This document shows positions 31,793 to 39,183 of a stretch of 46,451 nt of DNA, piece by piece (within the stretch, counting starts at the first letter, position 1; every line of letters begins with the position of its first letter). Below the pieces are notes generated by a model. The model had not been told where the DNA came from, made no database searches, and worked only from the letters and a program-made list of their open reading frames with translations. The position numbers and the translations under genes were made by a program. The stretch comes from Streptomyces hoynatensis. GTDB lineage: Bacteria; Actinomycetota; Actinomycetes; Streptomycetales; Streptomycetaceae. The stretch covers positions 1 to 46,451 of the forward strand of contig NZ_RBAL01000034.1 in NCBI RefSeq assembly GCF_003626535.1, given 5' to 3'.

Positions 31793-33712
31793 ATGACGGA
31801 TGCTCAGCCGCCTGCACGGCTCCCATTCCCCCTCTCCGGGAGGGTGGGTTCTGCCTCTGATCTGTATTCGCCGGTTGGCCCCGCCTACGACGTGGCCATC
31901 GGCGGAATGCCTTTCTTTCTGGCGGTCGACGAAGACCGCCCCATGACCAGGGAGTTGGCGCAGATCAAGAAGGATCAGTTCGACAACCAGCAGAATCCTG
32001 GCGAACAGTCGCTTGCCGACTGGTGGCTGAGATCCCAAAGTACTTTCGTTGGTGGTGCCGGGCTCCTCTATCAGGACCCGGACACCAGTAATCAGTACGG
32101 TATTCAGTACGGCTCCAGCACGGGTTTGAGCCCGTGGGTGAATGGTCGTCTCTCCCTGCTGCGCAGGACCTATCAGGATGTCTCTGCGGGCACCACAGAG
32201 CCTCATTTGTTGCTCGGGTACTCGGATGGCACTGATAGGTATTGGAGCGCCGCAGACGCCGTTCTCACGTCCTCTGACGGCACTACACACACCACGGTCA
32301 CATGGGGTGGAGCTGGCCCAATTACGGGCCTCGCCTCGGACGGCAGTCGGTACTTCGCCGCCGACGACATCGGCGTGTACTCCGGCACCGGAAGCGGTGC
32401 CGGAACCCTCCTGTGGAACACAGGGAATCGCACGATCCTCGGATGGGCAATGGGCCGCCTGATGGCGGGTATCGGTCCAAGCATTTACGAGCTGGCGGGC
32501 GGCACGCCTCCGACGCTGCCCGACCCCCTCCTCACGAGCGATGCCGAGGGCTGGCAGTGGACCAGCATCACCGAGGGCGCCAGCGTCATCTACGCGGCCG
32601 GTTACAGCGGCTCGGTGTCGGCCATCTACGCGTTCACCCTGGACACGTCCGGCGCTGCGCCCGTCCTGGTCCCCGCCGGCCAGGCGGCGGCTCTCCCCCA
32701 CGGGGAGATCGTCAACACCATCTACGGCTACCTCGGCAGCTACATCGGCATCGGCACCAACCGGGGCCTGAGGGTTGGCGAAATCGGGGACTCCGGCGAC
32801 ATCGCCTACGGGCCCCTCCTGGTGGAGACGCCCGTTCATGCGGTCGTCGGGTACGACCGCTTCCTCTTTGCCAGCGCCGAAGACTCCATCGACGGCAACA
32901 GCGGGCTGTACCGAGTTGACCTCGGTCAGCCCATCTCCAATGAGGGTGTTGCCCCGAGCCTGCGCTACGCCTACGCGACAGACCTCCAGGCGCACGTTCC
33001 CGGCGCCGTGGACGGCGTGACCCTGTTGGGCAACAGTGACCGCCTGGTCTTCTCCGTCAACGGCCTTGGCTCCTACGTGGAGCACGCCTCCGAGCTGGAG
33101 CCCACCGGCACGTTCTATACGGGCCGAGTGCGCTTCAACACCCTGGTTGACAAGATCTATAAGTTCATCACGGTCCGCAATGAGAGCCCTTTGAAGGGCT
33201 CGATCACTGCGTCGATTATCGACCCCACCGGGGGCGAGACGAGCATCATCACCGTGTCAGGGAGTCGTCGCATAGAGAATGCGACGCTGAAGGCCCCGAT
33301 CACCACAGCAGAATGGGTTCAGGTGAAGTTGACCCTGACCCGGGATGATTCCGATTCCACTGCCGGGCCGGTCGTCACCGGCTGGCAGTTGAAGGCCCTG
33401 CCTGGAGAGACCCGGCAGCGGGTATTCATGCTGCCGCTGCTGTGTTTTGACATCGAGATGGACCGCTTCGGTCAGCAGGTTGGCTGGGAGGGCAGAACCC
33501 TCCCGAGGCTCGACGCTTTCGAGCGGATCATTCAGCGCGGAGACGTGATCTCTTACCAGGATCTCCGGACGAATACGACGACTCAGGTCGTCGTGGACGA
33601 AGACCAGTCTGGCGGTTATGAGTTCCGCCAGACTTCCCCGCCGGGCAACTGCTCCGGCTGGGGTGGATACATCTACGTCCGTCTTCGGACCGTGACGGAC
33701 TCGATCAGCTAG
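31793..33712 (+). CDS. Tail knob/minor tail protein, 639 residues
   Basis: A long beta protein. The centre has propeller-like blades (GPITGLASDGSRYFAADDIGVYSG, GRLMAGIGPSIYELAGG, GYDRFLFASAEDS). The C-terminus (GETRQRVFMLPLLCFDIEMDR, YISYQDL-like strands) fits a tail-base protein. Position after the fibre and before the lysis cluster is typical. AGGAGAAAAG lies just after it for the next gene. Confidence 0.8.
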   Translation: MTDAQPPARLPFPLSGRVGSASDLYSPVGPAYDVAIGGMPFFLAVDEDRPMTRELAQIKKDQFDNQQNPGEQSLADWWLRSQSTFVGGAGLLYQDPDTSNQYGIQYGSSTGLSPWVNGRLSLLRRTYQDVSAGTTEPHLLLGYSDGTDRYWSAADAVLTSSDGTTHTTVTWGGAGPITGLASDGSRYFAADDIGVYSGTGSGAGTLLWNTGNRTILGWAMGRLMAGIGPSIYELAGGTPPTLPDPLLTSDAEGWQWTSITEGASVIYAAGYSGSVSAIYAFTLDTSGAAPVLVPAGQAAALPHGEIVNTIYGYLGSYIGIGTNRGLRVGEIGDSGDIAYGPLLVETPVHAVVGYDRFLFASAEDSIDGNSGLYRVDLGQPISNEGVAPSLRYAYATDLQAHVPGAVDGVTLLGNSDRLVFSVNGLGSYVEHASELEPTGTFYTGRVRFNTLVDKIYKFITVRNESPLKGSITASIIDPTGGETSIITVSGSRRIENATLKAPITTAEWVQVKLTLTRDDSDSTAGPVVTGWQLKALPGETRQRVFMLPLLCFDIEMDRFGQQVGWEGRTLPRLDAFERIIQRGDVISYQDLRTNTTTQVVVDEDQSGGYEFRQTSPPGNCSGWGGYIYVRLRTVTDSIS

Positions 33713-33720
33713 GAGAAAAG

Positions 33721-33927
33721 ATGAACGAGCACCACAGGCGCATCCTGCGCTTCTTCCAGTCCACCCACCTCCCCGCGCACCTGCGGGAGGTCAGCCAGAA
33801 GTTCGAGACGCTGGCCTACGACCTGGCGGCCATGGATCTGGACGGCCCGGAGCTGACCGTCGCTCTCCGGAAGCTCCTTGAGGCCAAGGACGCCGCCGTT
33901 CGTGCGGCGCTTCCGTCGCAGGACTGA
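33721..33927 (+). CDS. Acb2/Tad1-hairpin-like small protein (candidate anti-defence)
   Basis: 68 residues: HHRRILRFFQ, VSQKFETLAYDLAAM, then GPELTVALRKLLEAKDAAVRAAL. The last block matches, from memory, the helical-hairpin family that includes Acb2 and Tad1. Those are phage sponges that sequester cyclic nucleotides used by CBASS and Thoeris defence. The ribosome site is AGGAGAAAAG. Many actinophages carry this gene in the same spot before lysis genes. Family membership is fairly likely; sponge activity is inferred. Confidence 0.6.
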   Translation: MNEHHRRILRFFQSTHLPAHLREVSQKFETLAYDLAAMDLDGPELTVALRKLLEAKDAAVRAALPSQD

Positions 33928-33928
33928 C

Positions 33929-34165
33929 ATGCCTGACTGGATGCCCCGAGACGAGATCCTGAACCCCGTCACAGATGTCGAACGAGAGGCCGTGAGGACC
34001 GCTCAGCGGGCCCTGAGTGTGCGGGAGACAGGATTGCTCGACGACGTCACGAAGGCGTCTCTCAGAGGCATTCAGAGGCTTCTTGGACTCCCGGTCACAG
34101 GTGTGCTGGACCGGGTTACAGCAGACGCTCTGGAGCGTCTGAGACCACCTGGACTCAGGGAGTAG
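33929..34165 (+). CDS. Peptidoglycan-binding-like domain protein, 78 residues
   Basis: TAQRALSVRETGLLDDVTKASLRGIQRLLGLPVTGVLDRVTADALERL has the spacing of a PG_binding_1 fold: helix, G-x-LD turn, helix, TGVLD turn, helix. It lacks any catalytic domain. It could bind cell wall as a separate endolysin subunit or be a virion part. It sits in the lysis cluster 2 bp after the preceding stop. Confidence 0.75.
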   Translation: MPDWMPRDEILNPVTDVEREAVRTAQRALSVRETGLLDDVTKASLRGIQRLLGLPVTGVLDRVTADALERLRPPGLRE

Positions 34166-34167
34166 AT

Positions 34168-34341
34168 ATGGATGTGGAGAAGGCCGCCGACATGGCGGAG
34201 AGGGCCCTTTGGACCGGCGCTCAGGCTGGCCTCAGCCTGCTGGCAGTTGAGCTTGCCGACGTTTCCGTCTGGTGGGCTGCGCCCCTGGCGCTTGTGCTCT
34301 CATCGGCAAAGAGCTGGGTTGTTGGACGGCTTAATGGGTGA
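34168..34341 (+). CDS. Holin, r1t-like
   Basis: 57 residues. It begins DVEKAADMAERALWTGAQAGLSLLAVELADV, then a second hydrophobic helix (WWAAPLALVLSSAK) and ends SWVVGRLNG. This matches the r1t-type holin layout in actinophages: an N-terminal AERA.WT.AQA helix and a second helix with a basic/polar end. It would form membrane lesions that release the amidase. Its end overlaps the next gene by 8 bp. Confidence 0.82.
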   Translation: MDVEKAADMAERALWTGAQAGLSLLAVELADVSVWWAAPLALVLSSAKSWVVGRLNG

Positions 34342-34633
34342 GGACCAGAGCATAGGGGTAGCAATAGCACTGGAGGCGCTGAAGGGCGCGGTGAATACGG
34401 GATTCGCCCGTATCGATGGCCGACTGGACGGAGCCCTTCAGCGAACGGATGTGGTAGAGAGAGATCTCAAGGACGTTAAGACCGAGATCGAATCTCTCGA
34501 CGAGTCGGTTCGAGCCGCCCTGGCGGCCCAGGAGAGCCGTATTTCCAGCCTGGAGAAAAAGGTGTGGATGGCTGCCGGATTCGCAGCCAGCATCGGAGCC
34601 GGAGGCGCAAGCCTCTGGCAGATCCTCGGGTAG
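34334..34633 (+). CDS. XhlA-like membrane protein with coiled coil
   Basis: 99 residues: a long amphipathic coiled coil (about 20-75, VVERDLKDVKTEIESLDESV...) and a C-terminal transmembrane helix (MAAGFAASIGAGGASLWQIL). This matches XhlA-type lysis co-holins: cytoplasmic coil with a single tail anchor. Last gene of the late operon before the 14-bp terminator. Confidence 0.75.
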   Translation: MGEDQSIGVAIALEALKGAVNTGFARIDGRLDGALQRTDVVERDLKDVKTEIESLDESVRAALAAQESRISSLEKKVWMAAGFAASIGAGGASLWQILG

Positions 34634-34671
34634 ACTGGAGTTGCCCGGGACGCCCTCTCTCTCGGCAAAAA

Positions 34672-34708
34672 GAAACCCCCTCCCGAATGGCTCCCGGGAG
34701 GGGGTTTC
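34672..34708. terminator. Bidirectional 14-bp terminator
   Basis: GAAACCCCCTCCCG and CGGGAGGGGGTTTC form a perfect 14-bp stem with a 9-nt loop; AAAA precedes it and TTT lies at the end of the right arm. It closes the rightward late operon (last stop 34633) and the convergent leftward operon (last stop 34718). Confidence 0.9.
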
Positions 34709-34717
34709 TGCGTGTGG

Positions 34718-34849
34718 CTACTTCTTTTTCTTCTCCGCCTCCTCCTGCTTCCGCCTCTTCTCTGCCTCTTGTGCCTTCACTTGACAGGGGCAGGGGTTCC
34801 CGGGGGTGGGGGGACCGGGCGCCACATCGCCGCATGCACAGAAATACAC
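34718..34849 (-). CDS. Small CxC / Lys-rich protein, 43 residues
   Basis: It starts YFCACGDVAPG, then GNPCPCQVKAQEAEKR and a run of Lys/Glu (EEAEKKKK). Two CxC pairs could bind one metal and the tail is highly basic, so nucleic-acid contact is plausible. AGGAG lies 7 nt before GTG 34849. It ends against the shared terminator. Confidence 0.65.
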   Translation of the reverse strand: MYFCACGDVAPGPPTPGNPCPCQVKAQEAEKRRKQEEAEKKKK

Positions 34850-34920
34850 ACCGTCTCCTAACTAGGGGATGCGTGCAGTTTGCATCACCGGATGCGGGCT
34901 GAGGGGTGGATCACCGAGTG

Positions 34921-34936
34921 TCACCCGATCGGGTGA
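34921..34936. promoter_or_regulatory. 16-bp perfect palindrome
   Basis: TCACCCGATCGGGTGA is a perfect palindrome with no gap, in the 107-bp space between leftward genes 34718-34849 and 34957-35154. Without a loop it is a better operator candidate than a terminator. Confidence 0.45.
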
Positions 34937-34956
34937 TCTTAGGGTCGATGAGGTTG

Positions 34957-35154
34957 TCATTCCCCCACCACCACATTCATGAAATTCCCGGCCTTGTCGA
35001 AGGTGAAGGCCGCAAGAGAATCGGAGCGCCCGAAAACCTTCGGGGCGAAGGGCTGGAGCACAATCGCTACGGTCGCCATTTCCGGTACCTCCCGGATCTC
35101 GACTCCGATGCCGAGGTCTCGAAACAGCGCCTCCAGGCGCTCTCTATCGGTCAC
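34957..35154 (-). CDS. Hypothetical protein, 65 residues
   Basis: TDRERLEALFRDLGIGVEIREV, then strands TVAIVLQPFAP and SLAAFTFDKAGNFMNVVVGE: a small alpha/beta fold. GTG 35154 overlaps the upstream stop as GTGA. Family unknown. Confidence 0.7.
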   Translation of the reverse strand: MTDRERLEALFRDLGIGVEIREVPEMATVAIVLQPFAPKVFGRSDSLAAFTFDKAGNFMNVVVGE

Positions 35155-35462
35155 GCGTCCTCCCCCTCCGGGATCATCTCCACCTCGCCGGCGAGCCTGG
35201 CAGGCAGCTCGGGCGCCTGCTGCTGCACGTAGCTGGCCCACCCGTTGGTGGGCTGCCCAGTAGGGGGAGGAGCATAGCGGGGCGCCGCAGGCGGCACCGC
35301 CTCCCGTGGCACAGGTGCCACCAGCTCCAGGACCTTGCGGAGCTTCCGCAGGATCTCCTGCGTATCCGCATCCCTCGCGATGGAGACAGTCGTCTCGGAG
35401 TCCTCGTCACTGACCAAATACGTGACCCCGTTGCGGGTCTGTTGCTGCCGAACTTCAGGCAT
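35151..35462 (-). CDS. Hypothetical protein, 103 residues
   Basis: N-terminal strands (NGVTYLVSDEDSETTVSIARDADTQEI), a helix (LRKLRKVLELVA), a Pro-rich linker and an acidic end. Starts at ATG 35462, overlapping the upstream gene by 8 bp. Family unknown. Confidence 0.7.
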   Translation of the reverse strand: MPEVRQQQTRNGVTYLVSDEDSETTVSIARDADTQEILRKLRKVLELVAPVPREAVPPAAPRYAPPPTGQPTNGWASYVQQQAPELPARLAGEVEMIPEGEDA

Positions 35463-35814
35463 CGCCCCTCCTGTCCGCTCCTCTCTTCGCCCACAGGGGC
35501 ACCACGGTTGCGACCCCGGGTCGGGGCATCTGTATGGTCTCCTCCAGGTCCACGGGGGCCGACACGGAGACGGCCCGCGCGTTCGCCAGCTCGGCCCTCA
35601 GGGCGCCGTTCTCACGGCGCAAGCGCCCTATGTGGGCCTCCGCCGCGTACCAGGCTTTCTGGTTGCTGGCGGCCCTGGCGGCCACCTCACGCAGCTCGGC
35701 GCGCGCGTCGACGAGCCGCCTGATTGCCTCGTCACGCTCCCTGAGCACAACTGAAAGAGGCGGGCACCTGTGCGCCCGCCTCTTCGGAGTCCTGCCCCAG
35801 ATCCTCCACTTCAC
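35455..35814 (-). CDS. Coiled-coil protein, 119 residues
   Basis: A basic N-terminus (WRIWGRTPKRRAHRCPP) and a long Ala/Arg/Glu coiled coil from about residue 22 to 80 (LRERDEAIRRLVDARAEL...). GTG 35814 makes a GTGA overlap with the upstream gene. Role unknown, perhaps an oligomeric scaffold or regulator. Confidence 0.65.
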   Translation of the reverse strand: MKWRIWGRTPKRRAHRCPPLSVVLRERDEAIRRLVDARAELREVAARAASNQKAWYAAEAHIGRLRRENGALRAELANARAVSVSAPVDLEETIQMPRPGVATVVPLWAKRGADRRGDA

Positions 35815-36077
35815 GTCTCGTCCTCCTCTCTGAGGATTGCGAGGATTCTTTCCAGCTTGCTGAGGGAGGGCCCGGGTACGCGACCGTAGTCGCGCACAAG
35901 GCCAAACGTCCTCAGCTCGTCCAGGGCGGTGCCGTACCGCTTCTCTCGCCTGCGCTCTTCCTCCTCTCGCTCCCGGATGGCACGCTCGCGCCTCGCCTGC
36001 GCTTCGCGCGCCTCTACCTCCGCGGCAATGGGGCAGACCCCGCTGACCACGCACATACCCGACTCACAGCACGGCAC
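35811..36077 (-). CDS. Cys-cluster plus coiled-coil protein, 88 residues
   Basis: PCCESGMCVVSGVCPI at the N-terminus gives four Cys that could bind metal; then a highly charged helix (EAREAQARRERAIREREEEERRREKR) and a C-terminal helical end (SLSKLERILAILREE). GTG start at 36077. No recognised family. Confidence 0.7.
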   Translation of the reverse strand: MPCCESGMCVVSGVCPIAAEVEAREAQARRERAIREREEEERRREKRYGTALDELRTFGLVRDYGRVPGPSLSKLERILAILREEDET

Positions 36078-36080
36078 GGG

Positions 36081-36455
36081 TCACTCGCAAACTGCACCGG
36101 GGAGCGAGTCCAGCTCGGTCTCCCCGTCCGCCAGACCGGTAGCGGCCACGCCGACATTGCCTCGCGCCACCAGACCGTTGGCCAGCCGAGTGCCATCCTG
36201 GCAGTCGATTTCCACGTGGTAGCCAGCGGGGTCGTGCAGCTCGGCGGCGACTGCGTCCATAACGTCGCCCAGGTGGTCCACGGAGTCCACGTGCACTACC
36301 ACGTGCCTAGAATTGCCGTCGGTCTCAGCGCTCACGATCTCGTAGCTCGGAACGGGCTCGCTACCGCCTGCCGCTATGCCGATTACGGCGATTACCGCCA
36401 GCAGGCCGAAGGCCGACCCGATACTGATAAGTGACCACTTCTGCCAGGTGCTCAT
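36081..36455 (-). CDS. Membrane-anchored extracytoplasmic protein, 124 residues
   Basis: A single N-terminal transmembrane helix (about residues 7-30, SLISIGSAFGLLAVIAVIGIAA) is followed by an alpha/beta domain (RHVVVHVDSVDHLGDVMDAVAAEL). An Asp/Cys pair (EIDCQDG) and a C-terminal Cys may form a disulfide outside. GAGAGGGG precedes ATG 36455. A surface protein of the infected cell or lysogen is possible; superinfection exclusion is only a guess. Confidence 0.7.
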   Translation of the reverse strand: MSTWQKWSLISIGSAFGLLAVIAVIGIAAGGSEPVPSYEIVSAETDGNSRHVVVHVDSVDHLGDVMDAVAAELHDPAGYHVEIDCQDGTRLANGLVARGNVGVAATGLADGETELDSLPGAVCE

Positions 36456-36478
36456 GGTTTCCCCTCTCATATGGTGAT

Positions 36479-36517
36479 GTGCCGCTCAGTTGGGAGTACG
36501 ATCCCGCTGAGCGGCAC
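36479..36517 (-). promoter_or_regulatory. Leader hairpin upstream of gene 36081-36455
   Basis: An 11-bp stem (GTGCCGCTCAG / CTGAGCGGCAC) topped by a second short stem (GGGA/TCCC). It lies between the stop at 36524 and the ribosome site at about 36458-36468, repeating the hairpin-then-SD layout seen in 4966-8052. Confidence 0.55.
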
Positions 36518-36523
36518 GCGGAG

Positions 36524-36859
36524 CTAATCCAACCGCCTAGCGGCTTGGCGCCAGGTGGCTCCCAAGTCCTGCAATCGCTGTACTCGCGTGGCCTTTAGCT
36601 TCATGTAGCTCGACACGTCAGGCGCCACGTGGTCAAGGACTTCATGAGCGGGCTTGCTCTCATGCTGCGCCAGCGTCTCCAGTGGCACGCCAAGCCGGTG
36701 CAACGCCGTGCCGATCAGGCATCCGGAGCAAATCGGGCAGTTGCAGCGCTTCGCGGAGGAGGTGGCGCCGCGCCCGCGCCGCCGATACACATAGTTCGGG
36801 TCCTCAGCGGCAACCTCTCGAATCGCCCGCGCCAGGTCCTCGTCAGTGATGTTCTTCAC
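36524..36859 (-). CDS. Tandem paralogue B, metal-motif protein, 111 residues
   Basis: KNITDEDLARAIREVAAEDPNYVY, then CNCPICSGCLIGTALHRLGVPLETL and a helical end. The block GCLIGTALHRLGVPLE is shared with the neighbouring gene 36856-37206, so they are tandem paralogues. Here CNCPIC adds a likely zinc site missing from the sister. ATGA overlap with the upstream gene. Function unknown. Confidence 0.75.
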   Translation of the reverse strand: MKNITDEDLARAIREVAAEDPNYVYRRRGRGATSSAKRCNCPICSGCLIGTALHRLGVPLETLAQHESKPAHEVLDHVAPDVSSYMKLKATRVQRLQDLGATWRQAARRLD

Positions 36860-37206
36860 GAGTCCAGCCCCCTGAGGAAACGGATGGCCTCGCCCCAGGG
36901 GGTCCCGTCATCCTGTGCCTCCTGAACCTCCCGCAAAGGGTCAGCGGCAGCGTACGAGACCGGGATACCGAGGGCGCGCAGCAGCGGAAGCACTTGCTCT
37001 CCCTCGTACCGCTCCAACCTCTCCAGCGGAACGCCGAGGCGATGCAGGGCCGTGCCGATCAGGCATCCAGGGATCAGCGTGCCGGACAGGGACTCGTGGG
37101 TGTACCGGCACATGTCGGTCCCCGCCTGCTGCTCGTACACGTGGTCTGGCCCCTCATCCGCCACGGCGAGTACTGCGTTTATCACGTCGGTTACGGTGAT
37201 GTTCAC
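36856..37206 (-). CDS. Tandem paralogue A, 116 residues
   Basis: TVTDVINAVLAVADEGPDHVYEQ, then GTLIPGCLIGTALHRLGVPLERL, and a C-terminal region (GTPWGEAIRFLRGLDS) that also parallels GATWRQAARRLD in the neighbour. Same length and order of elements as gene 36524-36859. Small phage-specific family; function unknown. Confidence 0.75.
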   Translation of the reverse strand: MNITVTDVINAVLAVADEGPDHVYEQQAGTDMCRYTHESLSGTLIPGCLIGTALHRLGVPLERLERYEGEQVLPLLRALGIPVSYAAADPLREVQEAQDDGTPWGEAIRFLRGLDS

Positions 37207-37541
37207 TTCTCCTCCTTCGCCGGGTAGCCGTAATGCTCCAGGATGGAGGCCAGGTCTCCCGTGTCGTTGTTCCCGGGGTCATCGGCCGTATCGGCGATCC
37301 ACTGCCGGACTTCCTCAATGGCAGCTTCGGCCTTGTCGGCGCGCCGTCCGTTGGCGATGCCGCGGTCGGCGTACTCGCCGAGCAGGCCGGTAAGGCGCCG
37401 AACCTCGGCCTCGGCCCGGTCGGCACGGGTTGCCTCCCCGGTGGCCTCCTCCTGCGCCTCAAGCAGGCGCTTTCTGGTCCACTCCAGGTCTGAGCTATCG
37501 ACCGGTTCTGCGGTCCAGCTCGGGTCTGAGTTATCGCTCAT
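37203..37541 (-). CDS. Coiled-coil hypothetical protein, 112 residues
   Basis: An acidic start (SDPSWTAEPVDSSDLEW), then a heptad-rich helix (KRLLEAQEEATGEATRADRAEAEVRRL) and a second helix (ADKAEAAIEEVRQWI), ending EHYGYPAKEEK. Overlaps its neighbours on both sides. Family unknown. Confidence 0.7.
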   Translation of the reverse strand: MSDNSDPSWTAEPVDSSDLEWTRKRLLEAQEEATGEATRADRAEAEVRRLTGLLGEYADRGIANGRRADKAEAAIEEVRQWIADTADDPGNNDTGDLASILEHYGYPAKEEK

Positions 37542-37794
37542 TGCCTCTCCTCCTCGGGGGTCGCTCTCCCGGGATCGGAATATCCCAGGGGTGAATCAGG
37601 CGCAGGGCCATCGCAATAGCCACTGCGTGCGTGATGCTCTTGGCGGAGAGATGCCGCTTGGCGGTAGCTATGAGCTGATTGACGCTGCTCATTGAGATGC
37701 CCATGCGCCGGCCTGCGGCCTCAGCGGTGAGGCCCTGCGCGTGGTAACGCAGGGCCTCTAGCTGCCTCGGGGTGAGGGGTGACCACTGAGTCAT
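37531..37794 (-). CDS. LuxR/GerE-type HTH regulator, 87 residues
   Basis: Residues about 5-60 have the LuxR/sigma-4 HTH pattern: LTPRQLEALRYHAQGLTAEAAGRRMGISMSSVNQLIATAKRHL. That is helix, AEAAGRRMG first HTH helix, SMSSVNQLI recognition helix, then a supporting helix. A basic Pro-rich tail (PGERPPRRRGNER) follows. No receiver or ligand domain, so probably a small phage transcription regulator. Confidence 0.82.
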   Translation of the reverse strand: MTQWSPLTPRQLEALRYHAQGLTAEAAGRRMGISMSSVNQLIATAKRHLSAKSITHAVAIAMALRLIHPWDIPIPGERPPRRRGNER

Positions 37795-37982
37795 CCCTGT
37801 TCTGCCATCTCCAGAAGCCGCCTATAGTCGGCGGCCCTCTGCTCCAAATCCCTCAAGCGCTTGCCCATTGCCAGCGCGCGTGAGCCCGTGGGCTGCCTGC
37901 GCCAAGAGAGGCGCAGCCTCTCGGCCTCCTCAACGAGCTTGGAGTGGCGCAGCGAAAGCTCCGCCAGGGTCAGAGGGTTCAT
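37791..37982 (-). CDS. Small helical protein, 63 residues
   Basis: Two long charged helices (LAELSLRHSKLVEEAERLRLSW and SRALAMGKRLRDLEQRAADYRRLLEMAEQ) give a helical hairpin. No family known. ATG 37982 and the overlapping stop link it to both neighbours. Confidence 0.7.
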   Translation of the reverse strand: MNPLTLAELSLRHSKLVEEAERLRLSWRRQPTGSRALAMGKRLRDLEQRAADYRRLLEMAEQG

Positions 37983-38194
37983 TACTTGCCTCCCGCCTCG
38001 GACACCTCTTCGGCCTTGCGGCGGAGCATCTTTGCGTTGGCGTCCAGGTCATTGCCCGTGACCTGGACTACGAGGTCAGCAGCCTCCCGCAGCACTTCGG
38101 CGCGATATTCGCTGAGTCGCTGCAAGAACGCCAGGCCACGAGTGGACTGATCGTTGAGCCCCGACAGGAAAATCAAGGCGTCCCGGGCGCTCAT
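37982..38194 (-). CDS. Hypothetical helical protein, 70 residues
   Basis: SARDALIFLSGLNDQ, GLAFLQRLSEYRAEVLREA, then NDLDANAKMLRRKAEEV. ATG 38194 overlaps the preceding stop (ATGA). All-helical; role unknown. Confidence 0.7.
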   Translation of the reverse strand: MSARDALIFLSGLNDQSTRGLAFLQRLSEYRAEVLREAADLVVQVTGNDLDANAKMLRRKAEEVSEAGGK

Positions 38195-38352
38195 GAACGC
38201 CTCCAAACGGCGTCCAGACGGCCTATGAGCCACCTCTCTGCCCTCTCGTAGGGCCACGGCTCTTCGCCGCCTCTGACGAGCCTCAGGGCCGTTTCCACGA
38301 GCTGCTGAGCGGCAGCCTCCGTCGGGGTCGGATCGGGTTCCACGTCCATCAT
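38191..38352 (-). CDS. Hypothetical protein, 53 residues
   Basis: MDVEPDPTPTEAAAQQLVETAL, then EPWPYERAERWLIGRLDAVW. Two adjacent ATGs follow GGAGGA; the second (38349) has better spacing. Overlaps both neighbours. Helical; role unknown. Confidence 0.65.
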   Translation of the reverse strand: MMDVEPDPTPTEAAAQQLVETALRLVRGGEEPWPYERAERWLIGRLDAVWRRS

Positions 38353-38603
38353 TCCTCCGTGGTCCCGTTGATGGCTCGGGCGAGAGCGAGTGCCCAGGGG
38401 TTGACAACCCCTTCGTCGTCCCCATCGGACAGGTCGTCCAGCAGATCGGCCAGGGCGTTGCTTCGAGGCGACGGGTAGTCAAGCTCTCGGACCGCAGTTG
38501 CGGCCTGAAGCAACTCCCCGGAGGGGTTGAGATAGATCTCTTCAGCCGGAGATGAGCCCTCGGAGGGCTCCGGCTCCTCCGCTGAGCCAGGTGTCGTTTC
38601 CAT
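38349..38603 (-). CDS. Acidic hypothetical protein, 84 residues
   Basis: A Glu/Pro/Ser-rich start (TTPGSAEEPEPSEGSSPAEE) and a helical end (NALADLLDDLSDGDDEGVVNPWALALARAI). GAGAGAGG precedes ATG 38603. It overlaps the primase gene by 62 bp, so its disordered N-terminus is encoded within the primase 3' end. Confidence 0.65.
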   Translation of the reverse strand: METTPGSAEEPEPSEGSSPAEEIYLNPSGELLQAATAVRELDYPSPRSNALADLLDDLSDGDDEGVVNPWALALARAINGTTEE

Positions 38604-39183
38604 CCATTCCTCTCTCGTATCGAATGGGCCGGGCTCCAACCTCCCTGACCAGCAGGGAGGTAAGGCCCTTGCCTGCGTCGTCCGCATCAGCGGCGCTGTA
38701 GATGATGGGAAAATCGTCGAGGGCCAGCCTGAAGTGGGGCTTCCATGCCTTGACGCCGGACAGGCCAACGGCCGGGACACCGGCCATGGTCCAGGAGATT
38801 GTGTCGATCTCCCCTTCGGTGACCACCAGGAAATCGGAATCCGCCTTCAGGGCGGCCACGTTGTAGAGGTGACCCTCTTCGCCCTCAGGCTTCAGGTACT
38901 TCCGGCAGTTCACTGCCTTGCAGTCATGCTGCCGTATGCAGCGGAAGTTGAGGGCCACCGGCCCCGCCGGCGTCAGGTACGGGATAGCAAGGCGTCCTCG
39001 GTACGCCTCGTGCCCCTGAGCGGGGCTGTCAACGACGCCCAGGCGGAACATACCTGCGGCCTCGGGGCCGATACCCCTCTTCGTCAAGTACTCCTGGGCG
39101 GCGGTATTTCCCCGAAGATCCCGCTGGTACTGAGATACCGAGATCTCCAAAAATGCGCGTTGCTCGCTTGAGAGCATCCTCAC
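38542..39183 (-). CDS. DnaG-type primase, TOPRIM part
   Basis: 213 residues. After a helical start (SSEQRAFLEISVSQYQRDL, AQEYLTKRGI) comes the TOPRIM fold: VTEGEIDTISW (E123/E125) and AADADDAGKG (D166-D168), the metal-binding acidic residues of RNA primer synthesis. C82, C88 and C93 form an extra Cys cluster. The zinc-binding part of primase is the overlapping upstream ORF in another frame. GTG 39183 has GGAG 12 nt upstream. No helicase domain is attached. Confidence 0.88.
   Translation of the reverse strand: MRMLSSEQRAFLEISVSQYQRDLRGNTAAQEYLTKRGIGPEAAGMFRLGVVDSPAQGHEAYRGRLAIPYLTPAGPVALNFRCIRQHDCKAVNCRKYLKPEGEEGHLYNVAALKADSDFLVVTEGEIDTISWTMAGVPAVGLSGVKAWKPHFRLALDDFPIIYSAADADDAGKGLTSLLVREVGARPIRYERGMDGNDTWLSGGAGALRGLISG

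Noticed and set aside
31766..33085. 439-codon minus-strand frame opposite the tail knob gene
   Set aside because: Antisense shadow of a beta-rich structural gene; composition is low-complexity and it would need a promoter inside the late operon.
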